The notes under the pieces: generated by a model
Told to the model about the DNA's origin: nothing
Database searches by the model: none
Seen by the model: only the letters and a program-made list of their open reading frames with translations
Made by a program: the position numbers and the translations under genes
Shown: positions 17,791 through 27,280 of the stretch, one piece after another
Layout: the number at the start of each line of letters is the position of its first letter
Numbering within the stretch: the stretch's first letter is position 1
Assembly: GCF_003852545.1 (NCBI RefSeq)
Contig: NZ_QAJR01000025.1
Coordinates: 1 to 64,000 of the forward strand
From: Acidovorax sp. FJL06
GTDB lineage: Bacteria > Pseudomonadota > Gammaproteobacteria > Burkholderiales > Burkholderiaceae_C
Direction of reading: 5' to 3'
DNA: 64,000 nucleotides

Positions 17791-19053
17791 ATGCCCTTGA
17801 CCTTAAAGACAGCCGCACTGCGCGTGGAGGCGCTGATGACCGAGCTGTCGCACTTCCCGTGGAAAACCACGGCCCAGACGCTGCGCGAACGCTTTCGTGA
17901 GGACCACCTGGGGCTCACGGCCAGCAGCCTGACCTTCACCACCATCCTGGCGCTGGTGCCGTTCTTCACCGTGGCGCTGGCGGTGTTCACGGCGTTTCCC
18001 ATCTTCGGCAAGCTGCAGGATGCACTGCAGGGCTGGCTGGTGAGCAGCCTGGTGCCCGACAGCATCTCGCGCCAGGTGCTGGGTTACCTGAGCCAGTTTT
18101 CCTCCAAGGCCAGCGGCCTGGGCGTGGCGGGTTTTTCCGTCCTGCTGGCCACGGCGCTGGCGCTGATCCTCACCATCGACCGCACGCTCAATGACATCTG
18201 GCGCGTGCCGCGGCTGCGGCCGCTGGGGCAGCGGGTGCTGATCTACTGGGCGGCCATCACGCTGGGGCCGCTGCTCATGGGGGCGAGCCTGGCGCTCACC
18301 TCGTATGTGATGTCGGCCTCGGGCGGGCTGGTCAAGCGCCTGCCCGACGGCGTGCAGCTGCTGTTCGACTCGATCCAGTTCGTGGTGCTGGCCGGGGGCA
18401 TGGCCTCGCTCTACCACTATGTGCCCAACACGCCGGTGAAGTGGCGCCATGCCTGGGCGGGCGGGCTGTTCGTGGCCGTGTGCATCGAGCTGGCCAAGAA
18501 GGTGCTGGCGCTGTACCTGGGCAAGGTGCCGACCTATTCGGTGGTGTACGGCGCGTTTGCCACGCTGCCCATCCTGCTGGTGTGGATCTATGTGGCCTGG
18601 GTCATCGTGCTGCTGGGGGCCGTGGTCACGGCCTACCTGCCCAGCCTGCTGGCCGGTGTGGCGCGGCGCGGCACCGTGGCGGGCTGGACGTTTCAGCTCG
18701 CCATCGAGGTGTTGCAGGCGCTGCACCGCGCGCGCAGCCAGCCCATGAAGGGGCTGCGCCCCAGCCAGCTCGCACAGCTGCTGCGCGTGGACGTGCTGCA
18801 GCTCGAACCCGTGCTCGAAGCGCTCACGGCGCTGGACTGGGCGGGAGAGGTGGCCGATGCGGCGGTGGGCGCATCGGATGTACCCGAGCCGCGCTATGTG
18901 CTGCTGGCCGACCCGGCCCACACCCCGCTGGCCCCCCTGGTGCAGAAGCTGCTGCTGGAGCGCGTGCAAAGCCTGGGCCCGCTGTGGCAGCGCTCGGGCC
19001 TGGAGACCCTGCAAGTGGCCGATGTGCTGGGCGACACCGCGCTGGCGCGGTGA
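17791..19053 (+). CDS. YihY/BrkB family inner-membrane protein
   Basis: A 420-aa protein. Residues about 30-290 hold the six-helix YihY domain: GLTASSLTFTTILALVPFF, TLNDIWRVPR, YWAAITLGPLLMGASLALTSYV, FATLPILLVWIYVAWVIVLLGA. The C-terminal 120 residues are a soluble extension. Once called ribonuclease BN in error; the real role is unknown. ATG 17791 begins the conserved N-terminus. A perfect 10-bp hairpin inside a dispersed repeat follows the stop and could end its transcript. Confidence 0.88.
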   Translation: MPLTLKTAALRVEALMTELSHFPWKTTAQTLRERFREDHLGLTASSLTFTTILALVPFFTVALAVFTAFPIFGKLQDALQGWLVSSLVPDSISRQVLGYLSQFSSKASGLGVAGFSVLLATALALILTIDRTLNDIWRVPRLRPLGQRVLIYWAAITLGPLLMGASLALTSYVMSASGGLVKRLPDGVQLLFDSIQFVVLAGGMASLYHYVPNTPVKWRHAWAGGLFVAVCIELAKKVLALYLGKVPTYSVVYGAFATLPILLVWIYVAWVIVLLGAVVTAYLPSLLAGVARRGTVAGWTFQLAIEVLQALHRARSQPMKGLRPSQLAQLLRVDVLQLEPVLEALTALDWAGEVADAAVGASDVPEPRYVLLADPAHTPLAPLVQKLLLERVQSLGPLWQRSGLETLQVADVLGDTALAR

Positions 19054-19070
19054 CCGGCTGTTGTGTTGGG

Positions 19071-19127
19071 TGCTATTTAATGGATAGCTGCTTGCGCCCT
19101 GTGGGTGGGCGCAAGCGGCCATTTTGT
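19071..19127. repeat. Dispersed intergenic repeat with terminator-like hairpin
   Basis: Contains GCTATTTAATGGATAGCTG followed by a perfect 10-bp hairpin (GCTTGCGCCC and its complement, 19090-19116) and CGGCCATTTT. It is the fullest of several related copies in this window (10931-10985, 11792-11813, 30047-30075, 30171-30199). It sits between convergent genes and could terminate both. Confidence 0.75.
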
Positions 19128-19132
19128 TCCAA

Positions 19133-19471
19133 TCATAATGGCACCTTGCCTGTCCAGAGGTCCTTGTACATCACCCAGTCGCCCATGAAGCTGTAGAGCG
19201 GGCGCTTGAAGCTGGCGGGCTTGTTCTTCTCAAAGCCGAAGTGCCCCACCCAGGCAAAGCCGTAGCCGCAGAGCAGGCCATACAGCAGGTACTGCGGCTT
19301 GCCCGTGGCCACCAGCATGGCCAGGCAGACCAGCGTGAGCGTGGAGCCCACGAAGTGCAGGCGCCGGCAGGTGCGGTTGCCGTGCTCGCCCAGGTAGAAG
19401 GGGTAGAAGTCGGCAAAGCGCTTGAAGCTGCGCGGGTCGGTGGTGGTGGCGTGGGGGGCGCTGATGTCCAT
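19133..19471 (-). CDS. DUF962 / Mpo1-like membrane protein
   Basis: A 112-aa protein with RSFKRFADFYPFYLGEHGNRTCRRLHFVGS and GHFGFEKNKPASFKRPLYSFMGDWVMY, the conserved features of DUF962 with His residues that bind iron in yeast Mpo1, a 2-hydroxy fatty-acid dioxygenase. Two membrane segments lie between them. Bacterial activity is inferred by family only. I took ATG 19471 since upstream residues do not resemble the family. Confidence 0.8.
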   Translation of the reverse strand: MDISAPHATTTDPRSFKRFADFYPFYLGEHGNRTCRRLHFVGSTLTLVCLAMLVATGKPQYLLYGLLCGYGFAWVGHFGFEKNKPASFKRPLYSFMGDWVMYKDLWTGKVPL

Positions 19472-19660
19472 CGTGTCTCCTGGTGGGGGCTGTCTGCGAT
19501 CTATGGGTGATCCTTGGGCCATCTGAGCGTGGCCTTGCTTGTGCGCAAACTCCTGGGGGCTGCGCCGCTGCCAAACAATTTATACGCCCAAGCTCGGGAC
19601 AATGCTGTGCCGCGATGGACAGGGGTTGCTGCGGCTTGTGCTTGAACAGGTTTTGCCACC

Positions 19661-20911
19661 ATGGCCGTGATGACTTCTGCTGAATCCACCACCAATCCTT
19701 CTTCCCCAGCCCCCGCCGTTGGCCGTGAACGTGCCATCGACGCGCTGCGCGGCTTTGCGCTGCTGGGCATCTTCCTGGTCAATGCGGGCAGCTTTGCATC
19801 CACTTACTTTGGCGTGGGCGTGTCCGACCCGGCCTTTTCCCGGCCCGTGGACCACGCGGTGCGATGGCTGGTGAGCTTCCTCTTCGAAACCAAGTTCTAT
19901 CTGCTGTTCTCGCTGCTGTTTGGCTACAGCTTTGCGCTGCAGATGGATTCGGCGGAGCGATCCGGCAGCGCCTTTGTGCCGCGTTTTCTGCGGCGCCTGT
20001 TGGGGCTTTTGCTGTTGGGGCTCGCGCATGCCTGGCTGCTGTTTGCGGGCGATATTCTGGTCACCTATGCGCTGCTGGGCGTGCTGCTGCTGGCCTGGCG
20101 CGGGCTGAAACCTGCTGCCGCCACGGCGCTGGCCTTGGCGCTGCTGGGCATGACGGCCGGAGGCTGGGGCCTGCTGGCGTGGCTGGTGGCGCATGTGCCG
20201 CCCCTGGAGGTGCCGGTGGCCGAGCTGCATGCCAAGGCGCTGCAGGCCGCGCAGGCCTACCGCGCGAGCGCGTTGGATGCCATCGCCCAGCGCGGGCGTG
20301 ACATGGCCGAAGGCGTTTGGTTTGTGCTGGTGTTTGTGCAGGGGCCTTGTGCGCTGGCCATGTTCCTGCTGGGGCTCGCAGCCCACCGTTCGGGCTATCT
20401 GGTCCGGGTGGCGCAGCAGCCTGCGCATCTCCAGCGGTGGATGGCATGGAGCCTGCCCATCGGAGGGGCAGGGGCCTTGTTCTATGCCTTTGTGCAGGTG
20501 GGCGCCAGCAGCGTGCAGCAGCCTGAGTATGTGGGGCTGGCCGCGCTGGCGGTGGACCTGGCCACGGCGCCGTTGCTCACTTTCGGCTATGGGGCGCTGT
20601 TGCTGTGGCTGCTGCAGCGCAGCCCCACCGGCCAGCGCCTCGGGGCGCTGCTGGAGCCGGCAGGCCGCATGGCGCTGTCGAACTACCTGCTGCAGTCGCT
20701 GGTGGGGGCGCTGGTCTTCACGGCCTATGGTTTGGCGCTGGTGGGCCGGGTGGCGCCCTGGCTGGTGGTGCTGGGCGTGCTCTCGTTGTACGGCATCCAA
20801 CTGGCGTGGAGCCGCCGCTGGATGGCCACGCATGCCTACGGCCCGGTGGAATGGCTGCTGCGGGCCGTCACGCTCTGGCAGTGGCCCGCATGGCGGCGCG
20901 CCACGCCTTGA
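19661..20911 (+). CDS. DUF418 domain membrane protein
   Basis: A 416-aa polytopic protein with about nine membrane segments. It begins the membrane part with RERAIDALRGFALLGIFLVNAGSF and SFLFETKFYLLFSLLFGYSFALQ, typical of the DUF418/YeiB-like family related to membrane acyltransferases. GRMALSNYLLQSLVGALVF and YGPVEWLLRAVTLWQ mark the C-terminal DUF418 region. Substrate unknown. It is convergent with the hydrolase gene, with only 30 bp between them. Confidence 0.85.
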   Translation: MAVMTSAESTTNPSSPAPAVGRERAIDALRGFALLGIFLVNAGSFASTYFGVGVSDPAFSRPVDHAVRWLVSFLFETKFYLLFSLLFGYSFALQMDSAERSGSAFVPRFLRRLLGLLLLGLAHAWLLFAGDILVTYALLGVLLLAWRGLKPAAATALALALLGMTAGGWGLLAWLVAHVPPLEVPVAELHAKALQAAQAYRASALDAIAQRGRDMAEGVWFVLVFVQGPCALAMFLLGLAAHRSGYLVRVAQQPAHLQRWMAWSLPIGGAGALFYAFVQVGASSVQQPEYVGLAALAVDLATAPLLTFGYGALLLWLLQRSPTGQRLGALLEPAGRMALSNYLLQSLVGALVFTAYGLALVGRVAPWLVVLGVLSLYGIQLAWSRRWMATHAYGPVEWLLRAVTLWQWPAWRRATP

Positions 20912-20941
20912 CCGCAGGCCAGGGAGCGGGCGGTGCGGTGT

Positions 20942-21763
20942 TCAGCGGGCCAGAAAGTCGCGCAGCGCGAACAGCGTTTCTTCCGGCGCCTCGGTCATCT
21001 GGTGGTGGCCCACCGGCAGGCTGGCGATCGACACCGATTGGCCTGCGGCACGGGCCGCGTTGACCAAGCCCTGCGCGGCCTTCGGGGGCGTCATCTGGTC
21101 CTGCGCACCGAGCGCAAACAGCACCGGGCAGGTGAGTTGCGCCATGGCCGCCTCGCCACCGGCATAGCTGTCGCAGGCCACGAAGCCGCGGTGGAACACG
21201 TTGACGACGGCCGGATTGCTGCGCAGCACCTTGCGCGAGAGCGCCATGCCCGCGCCAAACACCCAGGTGCCCGGGCCCAGCGCAGAGGGCGGCGCCGCGA
21301 GCGTGCTGCGGGAGAACACGTTGACCATGCGCATGGCCTTTTCCGGGTCGACCTGCGAGGCCTCGATGAGCGCGGGCGACACCTTCATCGGGAAGGCCGT
21401 GCCCACCAGCACCAGGTGGCTGATGCGGTCCCGGAGCCGCGCGGCGGCCTCCATGGCGATGAGGGACCCCCAGCTGTGTCCGACCAGGGCTGCGCGCTGC
21501 ACGCCTGCGGCATCGAGCAGGGCACCGATGAAATCGGCCGCCTGCTCCACCGATGCGGGCGCGTCGCCACCGCTGCGGCAGTGGCCGGGCAGGTCGATGG
21601 CCAGCACGTTCCAGCCGTGGTGGGCCATGTAGCGGCTTTGCAGGGCCCACACGCTGTGGTCGTTGAGCACGCCGTGGATGAAGACGACGGTGGGCTTGGC
21701 GGCATCAAACGCCTTGCCACCGGTGTAGCAGTAGATGGCAGCGCCGTTGACTTGAATATGCAT
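20942..21763 (-). CDS. Alpha/beta hydrolase
   Basis: A 273-aa soluble hydrolase: FIHGVLNDHSVW (oxyanion region), the nucleophile elbow GHSWG near residue 95, the acid in ALGAQDQMTP near 219, and the His in PVGHHQMTEAP near 252. Substrate unknown. It starts 3 bases after the metY stop on the same strand, so the two are very likely one operon. One idea is a role in homoserine acylation or thioester turnover, but it is shorter than MetX and lacks its signatures. Confidence 0.88.
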   Translation of the reverse strand: MHIQVNGAAIYCYTGGKAFDAAKPTVVFIHGVLNDHSVWALQSRYMAHHGWNVLAIDLPGHCRSGGDAPASVEQAADFIGALLDAAGVQRAALVGHSWGSLIAMEAAARLRDRISHLVLVGTAFPMKVSPALIEASQVDPEKAMRMVNVFSRSTLAAPPSALGPGTWVFGAGMALSRKVLRSNPAVVNVFHRGFVACDSYAGGEAAMAQLTCPVLFALGAQDQMTPPKAAQGLVNAARAAGQSVSIASLPVGHHQMTEAPEETLFALRDFLAR

Positions 21764-21765
21764 GG

Positions 21766-23076
21766 TCAGGCCCCCGCTTTCTCTGCAGCTTTCAGTGCGC
21801 GCTTGAGGTCATCGATGAGGTCATCGGCGTCTTCGAGCCCGATCGACAGGCGGATGGTGCCCTGCGTGATGCCCGCGCCCGCCAGCGCTTCGTCGCTCAT
21901 GCGGAAATGCGTGGTGCTGGCCGGGTGGATCACCAGGCTGCGGCAGTCGCCCACATTGGCCAGGTGGCTGAAGACCTTGAGGGTTTCGATGAACTTCTTG
22001 CCCTGCTCGCGGTTGCCTTTGAGGTCGAAGCTGAACACCGAGCCCGCACCGCGCGGCAGCAGCTTTTGCGCGAGGGCGTGGCTAGGGTGCGATGCCAGCA
22101 TGGGGTGGCCCACGCGCGATACAAAGGGCTGCGCAGCCAAGAATTCGACCACCTTCTCGGTGTTGCGCATGTGCTGCTGCATGCGCAGCGGCAGGGTTTC
22201 GATGCCTTGCAAGATGAGCCAGGCCGTGTGCGGGCTCATGCAGGCGCCAAAGTCGCGCAGGCCCTCACGGCGCGCGCGCAACAAAAAGGCGCCCACGGTG
22301 CTCTCTTCGGTGAACACCATGTTGTGGAAGCCGTCGTAGGGCTGGGTCAGCTCGGCAAACTTGCCGGCCGATTTCGGGCCATCCCAGTCAAAACTGCCGC
22401 CGTCCACCACGATGCCACCCACCACGGTGCCGTGGCCCGAGAGGAACTTGGTGGCCGAGTGGTAGACCAGATCGGCGCCATGCTCGAACGGCTTGATGAG
22501 CCAGGGCGAGGTGAGAGTGGAGTCCACCAGCAGCGGCACACCGGCCTCGTGGGCGATGGAAGACACGGTGGGGATGTCCAGCACATCCAGGCCCGGGTTG
22601 CCCACGGTTTCGCCAAAGAACAGCTTGGTGTTGGGCCGCACGGCAGCGCGCCAGCCGTCGATGTCGCCGGGCTTTACAAAAGTGGTTTCGATGCCAAAGC
22701 GCGAGAGCGTGTAGTGCAGCAGGTTCTGCGAGCCGCCATACAGCGCCGTGCTCGCCACAATGTGGCTGCCCGCGCCCATGATCGTGGCAATCGCCAGATG
22801 CAGTGCGGCCTGGCCGCTGGCGGTGGTGATGGCGCCCACGCCGCCCTCCAGCGCCGCCACACGCTGTTCCAGCACGGCATTGGTGGGGTTGCTGATGCGG
22901 CTGTACACATGGCCGCCGCGCTCCAGGTTGAACAGCGACGCGGCATGGTCGCTCGACTCGAAGACGAACGAGGTGGTCAGGTGGATGGGCGTGGCGCGTG
23001 CGCCGGTGGCGGGGTCGGGGCTGGCGCCTGCGTGCAGGGCCAGCGTGTCAAAGCCGGGGTCGGCGTAACCGGGCAT
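21766..23076 (-). CDS. metY: O-acetylhomoserine sulfhydrylase (MetY-type)
   Basis: PLP enzyme that makes homocysteine, or methionine from methanethiol, from O-acetylhomoserine. The 436-aa protein has ATPIHLTTSFVF, YSRISNPTNAVLEQRVAALEGG, LVDSTLTSPWLIKPFEHGAD and the PLP lysine in HSATKFLSGHGT near residue 210. It has the insertions and length of MetY rather than the shorter cystathionine gamma-synthase. It is followed directly by an alpha/beta hydrolase gene. Confidence 0.9.
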   Translation of the reverse strand: MPGYADPGFDTLALHAGASPDPATGARATPIHLTTSFVFESSDHAASLFNLERGGHVYSRISNPTNAVLEQRVAALEGGVGAITTASGQAALHLAIATIMGAGSHIVASTALYGGSQNLLHYTLSRFGIETTFVKPGDIDGWRAAVRPNTKLFFGETVGNPGLDVLDIPTVSSIAHEAGVPLLVDSTLTSPWLIKPFEHGADLVYHSATKFLSGHGTVVGGIVVDGGSFDWDGPKSAGKFAELTQPYDGFHNMVFTEESTVGAFLLRARREGLRDFGACMSPHTAWLILQGIETLPLRMQQHMRNTEKVVEFLAAQPFVSRVGHPMLASHPSHALAQKLLPRGAGSVFSFDLKGNREQGKKFIETLKVFSHLANVGDCRSLVIHPASTTHFRMSDEALAGAGITQGTIRLSIGLEDADDLIDDLKRALKAAEKAGA

Positions 23077-23201
23077 CTTGTGTCTCCCATGTTGTCAATG
23101 CAGGCGGGCATTGTGGGCTATATTTGGTAGCAAATTGTTTGTGGCGCCTGCCGCGCGCCGTGGCCCCCTCTCTCTTCTCGCTCTCCCGGAGACTCCGCAC
23201 C

Positions 23202-23651
23202 ATGAAAGTCAGCGACATCCTTCGCGTCAAAGGCAACACCCTCTACACCGCCTCGCCGGACGAGCCGCTGGCGGGCGCTGCGGGCCTGATGGCAGAGCGC
23301 GACATTGGCTCCCTGGTGGTGATGGAACACGGCGACCTGGTGGGCATGCTCACCTTCCGCGAGGTGATTCAGGCGGTGGTGAAAAACGGCGGCAGCGTGG
23401 GCACGATGCTGGTGCGCACGGCCATGGACGATGCGCCTTTGACCTGCACCCTCGAAACCGACATGGACGAAGTGCGCCGCATGATGCTGGACCGCCACGC
23501 GCGCTACATGCCTGTGATGGACCGCAAGATGCTGATGGGGGTGATCAGCTTCTACGACGTGGCCAAGGCCGTGGTGGACAGCCAGAACTTCGAGAACAAG
23601 ATGCTCAAGGCCTATATCCGCGACTGGCCCGAGGAAGAGCCGCGCGGCTGA
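23202..23651 (+). CDS. CBS-domain pair protein
   Basis: A 149-aa protein made of two CBS motifs: residues 5-60 (NTLYTASPDEPLAGAAGLM ... GDLVGMLTFREV) and 75-135 (PLTCTLETDMDEVRRMMLDRHARYMPVMD ... LMGVISFYDVAKAV). Such proteins bind adenine nucleotides and act as energy sensors for partner proteins; the partner is not shown here. ATG 23202 opens directly onto the first CBS motif. Divergent from metY. Confidence 0.9.
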   Translation: MKVSDILRVKGNTLYTASPDEPLAGAAGLMAERDIGSLVVMEHGDLVGMLTFREVIQAVVKNGGSVGTMLVRTAMDDAPLTCTLETDMDEVRRMMLDRHARYMPVMDRKMLMGVISFYDVAKAVVDSQNFENKMLKAYIRDWPEEEPRG

Positions 23652-23710
23652 GGCTGGGCGGCACCCGGGGTGCCATTGCCGCCGCCGCTGTTGCCGCCAC
23701 GGCTCTGGGA

Positions 23711-25945
23711 TCAGCGTTTGCGACCCACCGCCTGGGCGCACAGCCAGGCCTCGATTCCATCGGGCGGCAGTGGCTTGCCAAACAGATAGCCCTGCAGCAC
23801 CGGGCAGCCATGGGCCTGCAGCCACTGTTGTTGGCCTGCGGTTTCCACCCCCTCGGCGACCACCACCATGCCCAGGCTGTGGGCGATGCTCAGCACCGAC
23901 ACCGTGAGCGCGCGGGCCGTGGGGCTGGTGGTGAGGTCCTGCACAAAGGCCATGTCCAGCTTGAGCTCGCTGATGGGCAGGCGGTGCAGGTAGCTGAGGC
24001 TGGAGTACCCCGTGCCAAAGTCATCCAGCGACAGCTTGAAGCCCTGCTGGTGCAGGGTGTCGATGTTGGCCAGGGTCACGGGCCGTGCATCCATCATCAC
24101 GCTTTCGGTAATTTCCAAAAGCACATCGCTGGCGCGCAGGCCGTGGCGTGTCAGCGCATCGCCAATCTCCTGTGCGAACTCGGGCCGGTGAAAACTGCGG
24201 CCCGACAGGTTGATGGCCACACAGGGCACATCGTGGCCCGCCGTGCGCCATGCCGCCAGTTGCCGGCAGGCTTCGTCCAGCAGCCACAGGGTGAGCGCGT
24301 GGATCAGGCCCGCTTCTTCCGCGACGGGGATGAACTGCGAAGGGGGCACCATGCCCCAGGTGGGGTGGTGCCAGCGTGCCAGGGCCTCTACCCCATGCAG
24401 GGTGCCGGGCGCGCTGCTGAGCACCTGGGGCTGGTAGTGCAGGGTGAGGCTGCGTTCGGCCAAGGCCTGTTGCAGCGCGCGCTCCAGCGAGGCGCGCTCT
24501 TGTGCACGGCGGTTCATCTCGGCGCTGAAAAGCTGCAGGCTGTGCCGGTGGTCGCTCTTGGCCTGGTGCATGGCTTGGTCGGCGTGCAGCAGCAAGGTGT
24601 CGATGCCGTCCCCATCGTCGGGGAACATGGCGATGCCCACGCTGGCATGGGGCAGGTGGACCTGTTCATTGATGTGCAAGGGCTGGGCGATGGCCTCCAG
24701 CATGCGGTGGGCCATCTGCACCGCCTGCTCGGTAGCGCATTCGGACAGCAGCAGCACGAACTCGTCGCCCGACAGCCGCCCGATCAGGTCGCGTGCGCGC
24801 AGGCATTGTGTCAGCCGCGTGGCCACCTCGCACAGCAGCGCATCGCCGGCCGCATGCCCCTGGGTGTCGTTGACCTGCTTGAAGCGGTCCAGGTTCACGA
24901 ACAGCAGGGCGCCGGGGTGGCCGCCCCGCTGCAGGCCCGCCAGCGCGCGCTCTGCGCTGCTGCGGAACATGGCGCGGTTGGGCAGCCCCGTCAATACGTC
25001 AAAAAACGCCAATTGGTGGATGCGCTGGTGGGTGCTGTCCCGCTCGATCGCGAGGGCGCACAGGTGCAGGCACACGTCCAACAGCCGGAGGTGCAGCGCC
25101 TCGGGTTCACGGTGCTCCCGAAAGTAAAAAGCGAAGGTGCCTATCGGCTGGCCCTGGTGGTTGCGGATGGGGTTGGACCAGCACGCCCGCAGGCCGGTGG
25201 GGGCAAACAGGGGGCGGTAGTCGTCCCACAAAGGGTCCGTCGCGATGTCGGTGGCAACGATGGGGGCATTGCGAAACGCCGCTGTGCCGCAGCCTGCTCG
25301 CGGGCCGATGGGCAGGCCGTCAAGGGCCTCGCAGAGGGCGGGGGGCAGGCCCGGTGCTGCCAGCGGGTGCAGCCGGCCCTGCGCATCGACAGCAAGAATG
25401 GAGGCGGTCACCTCGGGCGCGATGCGCTCGACCTCGCGGCACACCAGCGCCATCAGCTCGCGCAGGGGCAGCTCGCTGACCATGCCTTCCAACACCCGGG
25501 TCTGCAGGACCTCGTGCATTTTGGTGAGCGTGATGTCGGTCAGCACCGTGACGCTGCCCCCGGGGCCGCCCGAGGCCTCGTCCGAGGCATTGATCACCAT
25601 CGACACCCAGCGCGGCTGGCCGGTCTTGCTGTACAGCAGCGTCTCGATGTGGAACTGGCCATGTTCCATGACGTTCTCGCGGATGCTGGCCAGCAGGGAC
25701 GGATCGGAATGCGGGCCCAGCAGCACCTGGCTCAGGAACTTGCCGAGCATTTCCTCGGCCTCGAAGCCAAACAGGCGTGTGAAGCCCTGGTTGACGTACA
25801 CCACGCGCCGGGCGCTGTCGGTCATCACGATGGCGTTGTCGCTGGCATCCAGCGCCCTGCGCAGCGGGGCATCTGCCAGCGTCGAAAGCTGCGGTGCTGC
25901 GTCGGGGAATGAGGGACCGGGCGTTGGCAGAGCAGAAACAGGCAT
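23711..25945 (-). CDS. PAS-GAF-GGDEF-EAL cyclic-di-GMP protein
   Basis: A 744-aa soluble sensor and turnover protein. PAS domain at about 30-145 (DSARRVVYVNQGFTRLFGF), GAF at about 160-305 (AGCGTAAFRNAPIVATDI), GGDEF at about 310-480 and EAL at about 490-735. The diguanylate cyclase loop reads RLSGDEF instead of GGDEF, so synthesis may be altered. The phosphodiesterase domain keeps GVEALARWHHP and the late DDFGTGYSSLSYL, suggesting an active EAL domain. There are no membrane segments; the input signal is unknown. Confidence 0.9.
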   Translation of the reverse strand: MPVSALPTPGPSFPDAAPQLSTLADAPLRRALDASDNAIVMTDSARRVVYVNQGFTRLFGFEAEEMLGKFLSQVLLGPHSDPSLLASIRENVMEHGQFHIETLLYSKTGQPRWVSMVINASDEASGGPGGSVTVLTDITLTKMHEVLQTRVLEGMVSELPLRELMALVCREVERIAPEVTASILAVDAQGRLHPLAAPGLPPALCEALDGLPIGPRAGCGTAAFRNAPIVATDIATDPLWDDYRPLFAPTGLRACWSNPIRNHQGQPIGTFAFYFREHREPEALHLRLLDVCLHLCALAIERDSTHQRIHQLAFFDVLTGLPNRAMFRSSAERALAGLQRGGHPGALLFVNLDRFKQVNDTQGHAAGDALLCEVATRLTQCLRARDLIGRLSGDEFVLLLSECATEQAVQMAHRMLEAIAQPLHINEQVHLPHASVGIAMFPDDGDGIDTLLLHADQAMHQAKSDHRHSLQLFSAEMNRRAQERASLERALQQALAERSLTLHYQPQVLSSAPGTLHGVEALARWHHPTWGMVPPSQFIPVAEEAGLIHALTLWLLDEACRQLAAWRTAGHDVPCVAINLSGRSFHRPEFAQEIGDALTRHGLRASDVLLEITESVMMDARPVTLANIDTLHQQGFKLSLDDFGTGYSSLSYLHRLPISELKLDMAFVQDLTTSPTARALTVSVLSIAHSLGMVVVAEGVETAGQQQWLQAHGCPVLQGYLFGKPLPPDGIEAWLCAQAVGRKR

Positions 25946-26146
25946 GAAGGTCCCGAAGGTGGTTTGGGGATCCTAGCAAGCGTGTTTGGCGCTGCCAAGC
26001 GTGATATGCCCTGTGTGTCCGGTTTCTGTCATCCGGGATTGACCGTCTGGACGCACCCCGCGCGATGGCACGGCGCGTGCACTGCAGGCACGGCACGCGC
26101 GTCGGCAGGCCCTGGGGGGCCAACGGGTCTGGGATAATCCGGCGCC

Positions 26147-27244
26147 ATGAGCGGCAACACCATCGGTACCCTATTCGCAGTCACCAATTTTGGTGAATCC
26201 CACGGCCCGGCCATTGGCTGCGTGATCGACGGCTGCCCGCCGGGCATGCCGCTCTCCGAGGCCGACATCCAGGCCGACCTGGACCGCCGTCGTCCCGGCA
26301 CCAGCCGCCATGTCACGCAGCGCAACGAGCCCGATGCGGTGGAAATCCTCTCCGGCGTGTACGAGGGCAAGACCACCGGCACGCCGATCGCCCTGCTGAT
26401 CCGCAACACCGACCAGCGCAGCAAGGACTACAGCAACATCGCCGAGAGCTTCCGCCCCGGCCACGCCGACTACACCTACTGGCACAAGTACGGCATCCGC
26501 GACCCGCGCGGTGGCGGCCGGTCGTCGGCCCGCCTGACGGCGCCCACGGTGGCCGCTGGCGCCGTGGCCAAGAAGTGGCTGGCCCAGCAGTACGGCGCGC
26601 AGTTCCGCGCCTGCATGACGCAGCTGGGCGAGCTGCCCATCCCGTTCGAGAGCTGGGAGCATGTGCGCAGCAACCCCTTCTTTGCCCCCGTGGCCGATGT
26701 GCAGCAGTACGAGGACTACATGGACGCCCTGCGCAAGGCCGGCGATTCATGCGGTGCCCGCATTCGCGTGCAGGCCACCGGCGTGCCGGTGGGCCTGGGC
26801 GAGCCGCTCTATGACAAGCTCGACGCCGATATCGCCCACGCCCTGATGGGCCTGAATGCGGTGAAGGGCGTGGAGATTGGCGCTGGCTTTGCCAGCGTGG
26901 CCCACCGGGGCACGATGCACGGCGATTCGATGACGCCCCAGGGCTTTCGCACCAACAACGCGGGGGGCGTGCTCGGCGGCATCAGCACCGGCCAGGACCT
27001 GGAGGTGAGTATTGCCATCAAGCCCACCAGTTCCATCATCAGCCCGCGCGAGTCCATCGACATCCATGGCAAGAGCACCGAGGTCATCACCAAGGGCCGC
27101 CACGACCCCTGCGTGGGCATCCGGGCCGCGCCTATTGCCGAAGCCCTGCTGGCGCTGGTGGTGATGGACCACGCCCTGCGCCACCGCGCCCAGTGCGGCG
27201 ACGTGGTGCCGCCCGTGCCGCCCATCCAGGCTTCGTTTCTGTAA
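26147..27244 (+). CDS. aroC: Chorismate synthase
   Basis: Last step of the shikimate pathway: EPSP to chorismate using reduced FMN. The 365-aa protein has the three family signatures: [18 protein letters not shown] near residue 15, [19 protein letters not shown] near 124, and the C-terminal [18 protein letters not shown] near 320. The length is normal for bacterial AroC. The 200-bp gap from the divergent GGDEF-EAL gene must hold both promoters; I see no clear operator in it. Confidence 0.97.
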   Translation: MSGNTIGTLFAVTNFGESHGPAIGCVIDGCPPGMPLSEADIQADLDRRRPGTSRHVTQRNEPDAVEILSGVYEGKTTGTPIALLIRNTDQRSKDYSNIAESFRPGHADYTYWHKYGIRDPRGGGRSSARLTAPTVAAGAVAKKWLAQQYGAQFRACMTQLGELPIPFESWEHVRSNPFFAPVADVQQYEDYMDALRKAGDSCGARIRVQATGVPVGLGEPLYDKLDADIAHALMGLNAVKGVEIGAGFASVAHRGTMHGDSMTPQGFRTNNAGGVLGGISTGQDLEVSIAIKPTSSIISPRESIDIHGKSTEVITKGRHDPCVGIRAAPIAEALLALVVMDHALRHRAQCGDVVPPVPPIQASFL

Positions 27245-27280
27245 TCCCCTTTTTTGCCGCCCTGGAGGCGGTCACTCGCT

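Noticed and set aside
23078-25912. 944-codon plus-strand frame across the CBS and GGDEF-EAL genes
   Set aside because: Shadow of real genes in another frame; no recognisable protein.
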